Shown piece after piece: positions 46,823-53,434 of a stretch of 64,000 nt of DNA. The notes below the pieces were generated by a model, which was not told the origin of the DNA, did not search any database, and worked only from the letters and a program-made list of their open reading frames with translations. The position numbers were made by a program, and so were the translations under genes. This DNA comes from JBAOHV01 sp037045265 (GTDB lineage Bacteria > Actinomycetota > Acidimicrobiia > Acidimicrobiales > Microtrichaceae): assembly GCA_037045265.1 (NCBI GenBank), contig JBAOHV010000024.1:62001-126000 (forward strand). Reading direction: 5' to 3'. Numbering within the stretch: position 1 is the stretch's first letter; the number at the start of each line of letters is the position of its first letter.

Positions 46823-47182
46823 TCAGTAGATACCGAGCTCTTGGGCCTCGGCGGCGAGCGTGTTCACAGCATCGAGCCGTCGGGCCTGGTCGACCTCCCG
46901 GTACAGCAAAACGTCGGCGAGCTTCAGCCGGCGCCGGGTGCCGACCTTGCGCGACGGGATCTCGCCCCGGTCCATGAGCCCGACCAGATAGGGACGCGAG
47001 ACGTTGAGGAGGTCCGCTGCCTGTTGTGTGGTGATTTCGTCGTCATCGACAATCACCCGCACATGCTCGCCCCGACGGGCGTGGTCAAGCACCTCCGCGA
47101 GCACGCGCACGACGGATTCGGGCACCTCCACCGGCTCCCCCCGGCATCCCCGTGGCATCACCACGACCCGACCCTTGGCCAC
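46823..47182 (-). CDS. HTH (excisionase-type) antitoxin of a PIN toxin
   Basis: 119 aa from GTG 47182 (an internal ATG at MPRGCRG is an alternative). ITTQQAADLLNVSRPYLVGL and MDRGEIPSRKVGTRRRLKLA form an excisionase-like winged helix, and the tail LDAVNTLAAEAQELGIY is typical of antitoxins paired with PIN toxins. Its toxin immediately downstream is truncated, so the antitoxin may be an orphan. Confidence 0.8.
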   Translation of the reverse strand: MAKGRVVVMPRGCRGEPVEVPESVVRVLAEVLDHARRGEHVRVIVDDDEITTQQAADLLNVSRPYLVGLMDRGEIPSRKVGTRRRLKLADVLLYREVDQARRLDAVNTLAAEAQELGIY

Positions 47183-47216
47183 CGGGGACCGCCTCTGACC
47201 AGCGCATCTGCGCAGC

Positions 47217-47256
47217 GCGCTCGGAGGTACTCGAACCCCCCAACCCTTCTGAGCTC
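47217..47256. other. Candidate att site A (tRNA 3'-end-like)
   Basis: Read on the minus strand it resembles a T-arm and acceptor end (GGTTCGAGT-like, CTCCGAGCGC). It aligns with 53083-53120 over about 38 bases with about four differences, including one extra C. No complete tRNA is formed here. It would be the far end of an integrated element. Confidence 0.45.
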
Positions 47257-47306
47257 CGGCTCGGTCGTGTCGTCAGGTGACGATCCGTGCTCACCGAGGT
47301 GGTGTT

Positions 47307-47400
47307 GTCCGAGGGCACCAGGCGCCTCGCGAGTCGGTCGTGAGGACCGGTGCTGCTCGATCCGGCTCCGTCCGGCGAAGTTGGTTAGCGCGTGGCTAGC
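47307..47400. repeat. Dispersed repeat, copy 2
   Basis: Partner of 45859-45955 and in the same orientation. It lies just downstream of doc. Both copies flank toxin genes; when read on the minus strand both give a similar peptide ending SSRPxxExP, so they may derive from a lost coding sequence. Confidence 0.6.
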
Positions 47401-47434
47401 CCCGACGTCTCGTGCATAGGAACGTCTTCTCCGG

Positions 47435-47833
47435 TCAGATGCTGTGAGTGCGGAGCCAGGTGGCGAGACCGGCGACGTCGAGGGTCTTGTCCGCGACTGC
47501 GAGCATGAGGGCGACGGCATCATCGGCCGCGGGCGGAGTCCAAGGTCGGCCGTTGCGGACGAGGAACACGATCATCGACACCAATGCCGTGCGCTTGTTG
47601 CCGTCGGGCAGCGGGTGGTTGTTGGTGAGGTGCCAGCCCAACACGGCCGCCCTGTCGAGCAGGTCGGGGTAGGTGTCGTGGTCACCGAATCCGGCTGCGG
47701 GTGCGTGGAGTGCCGAGTCTGCAAGAGCGAGGTTCGCGACTCGACTGATGGTGGCCGGGTCGATTTCCAGGACCTCGGCGGTGAGGTGGACCCATTCGTC
47801 GATGGTGAGGTAGATCGTGTGGCCGCCGGTCAC
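47435..47833 (-). CDS. doc: Doc-type (Fic-fold) toxin
   Basis: 132 aa with the Fic/Doc core HPLPDGNKR (H73, D77, K80, R81), preceded by DRAAVLGWHLTNN. Doc enzymes phosphorylate EF-Tu; the Lys after Asn in place of Gly (GNK) is the Doc-type variant. GTG 47833 overlaps the antitoxin stop (GTGA). Confidence 0.88.
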   Translation of the reverse strand: MTGGHTIYLTIDEWVHLTAEVLEIDPATISRVANLALADSALHAPAAGFGDHDTYPDLLDRAAVLGWHLTNNHPLPDGNKRTALVSMIVFLVRNGRPWTPPAADDAVALMLAVADKTLDVAGLATWLRTHSI

Positions 47834-48027
47834 GTGTCGGCGAGCCGATCCAGGATCTCGCGGTGCTGGTGGATTGCTTCGGTCACGATCCCTGCGAACG
47901 CGGCGTCCACGGCGGGGACCCGGGCAAGGGTCTGGGCGGCGAACTCCTCGACAGTCACCCCGCGAGCCGCGGCGACCGCTTCGAGCCGGCGCAAGACCTC
48001 GTCGGAAAGCTCGATCGTCACGGACAT
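47830..48027 (-). CDS. Antitoxin of the Doc toxin (ribbon-helix-helix type)
   Basis: 65 aa: MSVTIELSDEVLRRLEAVAA, RGVTVEEFAAQTL, then a tail (AAFAGIVTEAIHQHREILDR) that would cap Doc. The first residues form an RHH DNA-binding strand-helix. The ATG at 48027 is 7 nt after TAGACT, a TANNNT -10 pattern giving a leaderless message. Confidence 0.78.
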   Translation of the reverse strand: MSVTIELSDEVLRRLEAVAAARGVTVEEFAAQTLARVPAVDAAFAGIVTEAIHQHREILDRLADT

Positions 48028-48310
48028 GACCTCAAGTCTAGATGGCCGCTCTGACAGCACAGCAGGCCCGTTCGCCCGCTTCGCCACGGACAGATTCTGC
48101 GCCGACCACACCTAGTGGCCGAACGCCTGCCACGCGGCCGCACACAGGCACATGATCGAGCCGAGGGCTGCGGCAGGCCACATCGAGCGCGTACTGCGCT
48201 CCTACCAGGTCAGGTGCGGTACGCGGTCTGGCGGATGCTGCGGAGTCCGGGCCCGTGACGCCTGGTGGATTGCCAACGGAATTGCCAACTTCGGGGTCGC
48301 GGGGTCCCGC
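48028..48310. other. Intergenic region, no gene seen
   Basis: 283 bases upstream of the Doc antitoxin. It contains the TAGACT -10 box (48035-48040 complement) and a short direct repeat ATTGCCAAC near 48270-48290. I see no coding frame I would support. Confidence 0.4.
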
Positions 48311-50059
48311 TCACTGAGCGGGACCCACGGGGATGTAGAAGAACCCGCGGCCGAGCTTCGTTCCGCGTCCCGGCGCCAGTCGGCCGTCGCCCTCAAGGGC
48401 AGTCAACAGCGCCCCGGACGACGGCACGCTCAAGCCGGTGAGGTCGGAGACCTCCGTGGAGGAGACCCGACCGCGTGCCCTCGCCCAGGCCAGGACCATC
48501 TCCCGTCGATGGTCCGGCACCCTCGACGCTGTAGTGCGTGTCGCCAGGATGGCCTGTGCAGGATCACTCAGCCGGTATGCCGGGGGGTGTCCAGCGGGCA
48601 CTCCGTTGAGTGGGGTGATCAGCGGGTCACCGTTGACCCGCATCTCGGCGATGCGTGCCAACGCCGCCGCTGTCTCGGCAGGAGGCCGTTGCAGGACAGG
48701 GGCTGCTCGGTCTACGTCGATCCATCCGTGCTGACTCAGGTGCTCGATCACGAGCAGCGCGTCGACGTCGGAAGAAACTTCGGGCGGCTGAGCAGCGGCC
48801 ATCAGCGCGAGGATCTCCTGGTCCGGGTCTCCTCCGATGAGTGCTACTCGCACGTACGGCCCGGCGACCTCGGTGATCTCCGGACCCTGGTGCCCCACCG
48901 AGAGCATGTCTCGGACCATCCGGTCGATGCCGATGCCCTCACGCTCGGCGAGTCGCAGGGCTGCCATTGCCTCGGCGAGGCTCCGGTACCGGGGAACCGC
49001 CGGGTGGGTGATGATGTTCGACGGATCGACGCCTCCGATGAATCCACCGGGTGAGGTGACGATGAGGGTGTCGCCGATGTGCTCAATCGTGGTCGGCTGG
49101 GGGGAGGCCCAGTCCCTGTGAACGGAGCCGTTGACGATTGCTTCGCGAACCGCACGCGGTGACAAGGCGCGCAGCTGACCGTGAGCGAAGCCGCCGGCCA
49201 CGTGCACAACTCGGTCTGCAGCCTGACTGGCCTGGTCGATATCCCACACCTGCTCGAGGAGCGGCCCACCGCCCCTGACTCGGTTGGTGCTGTCCCCACC
49301 CGGCACGTCACGACGGATGTAGTCGAGGCCGATGCTGGGCGACCCTACGAAGAGGAGCGATCCGGCGTTGGTGAGGGTGCTGTCGCCGGCCACCACGTTG
49401 AGACGACGAATCAGGTCTTCGTCTGTCGCCTCCGCTAGGTCTTGCGCTGCCTCGTCACCGGCAGCGCGTAGGTAGCGACGAGCGATCTCGATTGCGACGG
49501 GGTTGACGTCCATCAGCGTGTGACCTGACGGTTGAGCGGACCAGTCGACGCCGCTTCGCTGGAGCTTTCCCGTGTGCCACGTCGTTGGGTCGACCTCGAT
49601 GCAGCGGTCGTCGACTCGCCACTTGATCCTTCCCGCGTGGCGAATGGGCTCGATGGCCTCATGGGTGACGAGCACCAGGAGTCGAGTGTTGTCGAGTTCT
49701 ACGACCCGTACGTCGACGGTCAGTCGGCCCCCGGTGAGCTCCCAGACGCGGTGACGAAGCCAACCAGGGTCGAGGGCGGTGCCGATTCTCAGTCCGTCGT
49801 CGGCAATCCCGACGATGAGGGCGCCTCCTCCGGGCGTGTTCGCTAGGCAGGCCATCTCGCCCGCCAAGTACCGAGCGGCGGCTTCGTTCTCCTGGCTGCC
49901 TTGCTGGATCGCTCCTCCGGTCCCTCGCCTGCCCGGCTCCTCCTTGACATCGACTGCCGCAACCTCGATGTCCCGGGGTGCGTTGCCCGCTGCGATCTGG
50001 CGAAGCACCGCGTCGATCTGCGATTCAATCGGGTCCGGCCCGAGCAATCTGTAAGTCAC
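48311..50059 (-). CDS. Schlafen/AlbA_2-domain ATP-binding regulator
   Basis: 582 aa from GTG 50059 with AGGAGG 7-8 nt upstream. N-terminal AlbA_2/Schlafen nucleic-acid domain (AAVDVKEEPG, FLANTPGGGALIVGIADDG-like, residues 30-150), a GHKL-like HATPase_c_4 region (SPRAVREAIVNGSVHRDW, TSPGGFIGGVDPSNI, EGIGIDRMVRDM) and a C-terminal winged helix (VSSTEVSDLTGLSVPSSGAL). Such proteins are often in defence islands and mobile elements as regulators or effectors. It sits between two TA modules. Confidence 0.83.
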   Translation of the reverse strand: MTYRLLGPDPIESQIDAVLRQIAAGNAPRDIEVAAVDVKEEPGRRGTGGAIQQGSQENEAAARYLAGEMACLANTPGGGALIVGIADDGLRIGTALDPGWLRHRVWELTGGRLTVDVRVVELDNTRLLVLVTHEAIEPIRHAGRIKWRVDDRCIEVDPTTWHTGKLQRSGVDWSAQPSGHTLMDVNPVAIEIARRYLRAAGDEAAQDLAEATDEDLIRRLNVVAGDSTLTNAGSLLFVGSPSIGLDYIRRDVPGGDSTNRVRGGGPLLEQVWDIDQASQAADRVVHVAGGFAHGQLRALSPRAVREAIVNGSVHRDWASPQPTTIEHIGDTLIVTSPGGFIGGVDPSNIITHPAVPRYRSLAEAMAALRLAEREGIGIDRMVRDMLSVGHQGPEITEVAGPYVRVALIGGDPDQEILALMAAAQPPEVSSDVDALLVIEHLSQHGWIDVDRAAPVLQRPPAETAAALARIAEMRVNGDPLITPLNGVPAGHPPAYRLSDPAQAILATRTTASRVPDHRREMVLAWARARGRVSSTEVSDLTGLSVPSSGALLTALEGDGRLAPGRGTKLGRGFFYIPVGPAQ

Positions 50060-50396
50060 GTCACCCTCCTCACCCTGAGTTACACTTTCGTCCCAGAAAA
50101 TATAAGCCCGTGCTGGCGGTCAGGGTCCAGGTTGCAGTTCTGTCCGCCCTGCACGCCCGCCGCCGATTCCGGCCAGTGCAGTCCGACATCGACCGACACG
50201 GACACGGGAGCAGCCGTCCCTGCGGATGAAATCTTCGGCAGACGGGTCCGGCGACTTCATCGCACCGACCGCACCCAGTAGCAGCTCCCGACCTTTCGGC
50301 GATTCTGACCAGGGCAGCGAGTTCGGCTGGTGGCGAGGGTGGCAGTGCCTCGACCGAGCGGACAAAATGCACGTTTCGAGCATATAATATGCTCGT
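50060..50396. other. Divergent intergenic region, 337 bp
   Basis: Between the Schlafen gene (minus) and the nucleotidyltransferase gene (plus). Local AT content is higher near both ends (AGAAAATATAAG at 50095-50106; ATATAATAT at 50382-50390). It holds the promoter of the plus-strand pair; no supported ORF. Confidence 0.5.
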
Positions 50397-50397
50397 A
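50359..50397 (+). promoter_or_regulatory. Palindromic leaderless promoter of the nucleotidyltransferase/wHTH pair
   Basis: A perfect inverted repeat, CGAGCATAT-A-ATATGCTCG (50377-50395), contains TATAAT (50383-50388) and ends one base before the ATG at 50397. A -35-like CGGACA (50359-50364) is 18 nt upstream of the -10. The start would then fall at or next to the A of ATG, leaving no room for an RBS. Operator and -10 coincide, as in self-repressing TA operons. Confidence 0.7.
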
Positions 50398-50972
50398 TGG
50401 AACGAGATCGCTTAGAAGAAGCGCTCGAAACTCTTGGCGAAGTGCTCGATGAGCGCGGCCAAGATGTTGGTTTGCTCGTCATCGGTGGCAGCAGTCTCCT
50501 GCTCCTCGGCTTCGTGTCCCGTCCGACCGCCGACGTCGATGTCGCCGCTCTATCGGGGCCCGCCGGCTACACGACCGCCGCCGTGCTGCCGGAGTTCCTC
50601 TCCTCGGCGATCGAAGAGGTTGGCGACGCTCTGGCTCTGGGCCCCACATGGATGAACAGCGGACCGGCATCGCTCATCGACCTGGGTCTTCCGGCAGGAA
50701 TCGAAGATCGAGTCATGGTTCGCCGTTTCGGATCGCTCGAGGTGCACCTACCCGCCCGTGAGGACCTGATCTGCTTCAAGCTGTATGCCGCGACTGACGA
50801 TGGGCCTCGCAGCAAGCACTTCACCGACCTTCAATCCCTGCGTCCGTCGTCGGACGAGTTGCTGACCGCCGCTCGTTGGGCTCGGACTCACGACCCGTCA
50901 GATGGATTCCTCGGTGAGCTCCAGAGCGCGTTGACGATGCTCGGAGTAGAGGTGCGTGATGGCGACATCTAG
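50397..50972 (+). CDS. DUF6036-like nucleotidyltransferase (candidate toxin)
   Basis: 191 aa. Nucleotidyltransferase signature VGLLVIGGSSLLLLGFV (GGS) followed by SRPTADVDVAAL (D-x-D), then a helical C-terminal half. The AbiEii/MenT group with this signature transfers nucleotides to tRNA or other targets and poisons growth. The next gene overlaps by 14 nt. ATG 50397 from a palindromic leaderless promoter. The toxin role is inferred from family and operon form only. Confidence 0.75.
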   Translation: MERDRLEEALETLGEVLDERGQDVGLLVIGGSSLLLLGFVSRPTADVDVAALSGPAGYTTAAVLPEFLSSAIEEVGDALALGPTWMNSGPASLIDLGLPAGIEDRVMVRRFGSLEVHLPAREDLICFKLYAATDDGPRSKHFTDLQSLRPSSDELLTAARWARTHDPSDGFLGELQSALTMLGVEVRDGDI

Positions 50973-51900
50973 GCGCACCCAACGTCGGCCGGCGAAGACC
51001 TTCGATGAGCAGGCGCTGGATCTGGCATGGGGTGCATGGGCCGAACTCGGAGTGTCAGGGTGGGAATCAACGCACGGTGACTGGGCGATTGACCCGGAGC
51101 CGCTGATCCTTTTCACTTCGTTTCTCGGAGATCGCGATCCGCGTCTCCGGGATGAAGCAACGGATTGGTGCGTCCGCAACTGGCGTCACGTGTCCAAGGT
51201 CCGCCTGAAGAACCTCGCTCGTCGCCAGTCGGACGACGACCAGGAGTCGTTCGGTGAGTTCGCGGCGACGGTGGGCGCCCATGCAGGAATCGATTGGCCG
51301 GGAGCGACCACCGCCCGACCGTTTACCGTGACCGGGAGGTCGACTCTCCCGCCGCTGGAACGACCGTCTCTCGTCTGGCTTCGGCTGCGTGCGATGTTCG
51401 GTCTCAGTGCGCGAACGGAGATCCTTCGCTACTTCCTCTCCTCGGACGGCGGCCGGGCCAGTGTGGCGACCATCACCCGTGCCAGCGGCTATCTCAAACG
51501 GACGGTCGCGGATGAGTGCGAGTTCTTGGAGCAGGCCGGGGTCCTCTCCTCCCGAACGGTCGGCAACCGCTTCTACTTCACGCTCGCAAAGGCCTCGCAA
51601 CTCGAGGAGTTCGTGGGCGATATGCCGGCCGTGCGACCGGACTGGACGGCGATGTTCAACGTCGCCCGAGAGCTCGTCACGGTGGAGGAGCGCATGGGCA
51701 CCGCAACGCTCCGAACCGCCGGAGTGAAAGCTAGGTCTGCTCTCCGGCGCATCGAGGACGATCTAGAGGATCTCGACATCGACGAACCTTCGGCCGATCT
51801 CACCGGTGCGGACATCTGGCCAGCCCTGCAGTCGCTCGGCAACGACACCCTCGGCGCATGGTCGATCGGGCAGCGGGCGACGCCGCCGGTCAACAAGTAG
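50959..51900 (+). CDS. Winged-helix protein (AbiEi-like candidate antitoxin/regulator)
   Basis: 313 aa. A helical N-terminal half (about 1-130, LDLAWGAWAELGVSGWESTH) is followed by a winged helix at about 140-215 (SARTEILRYFLSSDGGRASV, ATITRASGYLKRTVADECEF, LEQAGVLSSRTVGNRFYFTL). The start at ATG 50959 lies inside the previous gene. In AbiE type IV systems a winged-helix antitoxin and a nucleotidyltransferase toxin form such an operon, but the gene order here is toxin-like first. Confidence 0.72.
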   Translation: MATSRRTQRRPAKTFDEQALDLAWGAWAELGVSGWESTHGDWAIDPEPLILFTSFLGDRDPRLRDEATDWCVRNWRHVSKVRLKNLARRQSDDDQESFGEFAATVGAHAGIDWPGATTARPFTVTGRSTLPPLERPSLVWLRLRAMFGLSARTEILRYFLSSDGGRASVATITRASGYLKRTVADECEFLEQAGVLSSRTVGNRFYFTLAKASQLEEFVGDMPAVRPDWTAMFNVARELVTVEERMGTATLRTAGVKARSALRRIEDDLEDLDIDEPSADLTGADIWPALQSLGNDTLGAWSIGQRATPPVNK

Positions 51901-51927
51901 TCCGTCCACCAACCCACCGATCAGTGC

Positions 51928-52922
51928 TCAGATGTCCCACCCGGACACGCGCTCCCCGATGCGGTCACTGACGGCCCGGAGCGAATCAGGCAGTGCGTGC
52001 GCGTGCCGCTCGAGGGTCTGGTCGAAGTTGCCGGGCGACGCCCGATTGCCGGTCGGCGTCGACAGCACCATGTCCTGGTCCAGCCAGTCCGAGCCCGCGA
52101 GCAGCCGTTCCTCGACCTGACGGAGGCGATGTATCTCCAGCCGAGCCGCAGTGTCGGGGTCGACGCCGAACGTTCGCCGAGATCGCTGGTTCTTCCCCTC
52201 GGTGAACACCGGCCGGCCCTCGACCTCGATCAACGCTTCGTCGATGCGGACGGTCCGTGCCTCGACATCGATGCAATCCCACTTCAGCGCGAGTAGTTCA
52301 CTCCGTCGCAGCCCGTAGAGCGTCGACAGTCGGATCGGGCCAGCCCAGCGGTGGTCGTCGATCGCGGTCAGGAACGTGCGGATCTGGTCCTCGTCCCAGG
52401 CGTCGACTTCCTTCGGCCGCTGGGGTTTGACCACTCGCTTCGGCACGGGCACGCGGGCGGCGGGGTTCCGCCGGATGAGCCCTTCGTCGAGGGCGTCCTC
52501 GAGCGCCGCGCGGAGGACTCGCCGGATGATCGTGATCGATCGTTTGTTGAGCACCCCGCCGGCGGCGAGCTCGTCGTACCAGCGGGCGATGTCCGAGCGG
52601 TCGAGTTGGTCGAGACGAATCGCGCCGAGCGCCTTGCGGATGTGGCCGGCGGCCCAGCGGTTCTGCATCTGGGACTTCTCGGTGATGTCGGTCTGGACGC
52701 CACCCACCGATCGACCAGCCAGCCGACCGTCCCTTTGGACCCGCCCTCGGCCCGTTCGGCCGTGAACTCAGCAGCCGCCGTTCGAGCTGCGCGCTGGGAC
52801 GTGTACGTGCCGAGCTGGCGTGGTCGGTGTCTGCCCGTCTCGGTGTCGATGCCGTCCAGGCGCACGACCCAGTTGTCGCGCTGCTTGCAAACGGTCGGCT
52901 GTCCGGTTGCCTTCCAGCCCAT
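51928..52922 (-). pseudogene. Tyrosine recombinase (integrase), frame-shifted and lacking its catalytic C-terminus
   Basis: ATG 52922 is preceded by AGGAGG at 7 nt spacing. An arm-binding AP2-like start (KQRDNWVVRLDGIDTETGRH) and core-binding domain (VGWLVDRWVA | TDITEKSQMQNRWAAGHIRK) are joined by a frame change at about 52700 (one base missing or two extra). The first catalytic Arg is present (STLYGLRRSELLALKWDCID). HxxR and the nucleophilic Tyr are not found: after GNFDQTLERH the sequence turns to SDRIGERVSGWDI and stops. So it is unable to recombine. Confidence 0.8.
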
Positions 52923-52981
52923 CCTCGGTCCTCCTCGTGTCGCTGAGGACCAGCCCGTGCCGGTCGATACCGTCCCGTCGT

Positions 52982-53000
52982 CTGATACGTCGCTGATACA
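52982..53000. repeat. Iteron pair 1 (CTGATAC)
   Basis: CTGATACGTCGCTGATACA contains CTGATAC twice with an 11-nt period. It matches 53243-53261 at 18 of 19 bases. The two pairs flank the att sequence, as arm-type integrase or excisionase sites do. Confidence 0.55.
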
Positions 53001-53082
53001 GCGAAAACGGAAAGGGCCCCGACCGAAGCCGGGGCTCTTCTCGGTACCTGGATCCCCTGCAATTGCAAGGGATCTCGTCTGT

Positions 53083-53120
53083 GCGCTCGGAGGGACTCGA
53101 ACCCCCAACCTTCTGATCCG
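53083..53120. other. Candidate att site B (tRNA 3' end)
   Basis: On the minus strand: GGTTGGGGGTTCGAGTCCC then TCCGAGCGC, the T-arm and acceptor 3' strand of a tRNA (Arg-like). The part further 5' (TACGGATCAG) does not fold into an anticodon stem with its neighbours, so no whole tRNA exists here. Integrase starts 160 bases away. Confidence 0.6.
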
Positions 53121-53242
53121 TAGGGCTACGGAAGGGGGTCCGCCTAGTGACAGTAGATGCCGGAGAGTGCCGGAATCTCAGGCGTCTCGGACCCGTCCGC
53201 GGACACAGCGGCACTGAGTGGCACCGCCCGTGACGGCGCGTA

Positions 53243-53261
53243 CTGATACATCGCTGATACA
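53243..53261. repeat. Iteron pair 2 (CTGATAC)
   Basis: CTGATACATCGCTGATACA, direct-repeat partner of 52982-53000 on the other side of att B. Confidence 0.55.
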
Positions 53262-53434
53262 TGTCGGCCGTCGAGTCTGGGCTCGAGTCGAAGGGCATGG
53301 GGTGCCGGGTGACGCAGACCCCGACCTCAGGTTGGGTGGCCTCGGCGGGACTCGATCGTTCACCGGTCCGTTCGGAACCGGGCGGCGACCGTCGGTCGTG
53401 CGGTGTGCGGCGATGAGCCCTGTGGGCTCAATCC

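Larger units (their letters stand above)
52923..53434. other. Intergenic region with att B, iterons and a hairpin
   Basis: 512 bases between the integrase and the RHS gene. It holds the tRNA-end-like att site (53083-53120), two CTGATAC iteron pairs, and a perfect 7-bp hairpin TGAGCCC-TGT-GGGCTCA (53414-53430) 4 bases before the RHS start. No supported ORF. Confidence 0.6.

Noticed and set aside
53083..53160. Complete tRNA-Arg
   Set aside because: Only the T-arm and acceptor 3' strand are present; no matching 5' acceptor or anticodon stem.
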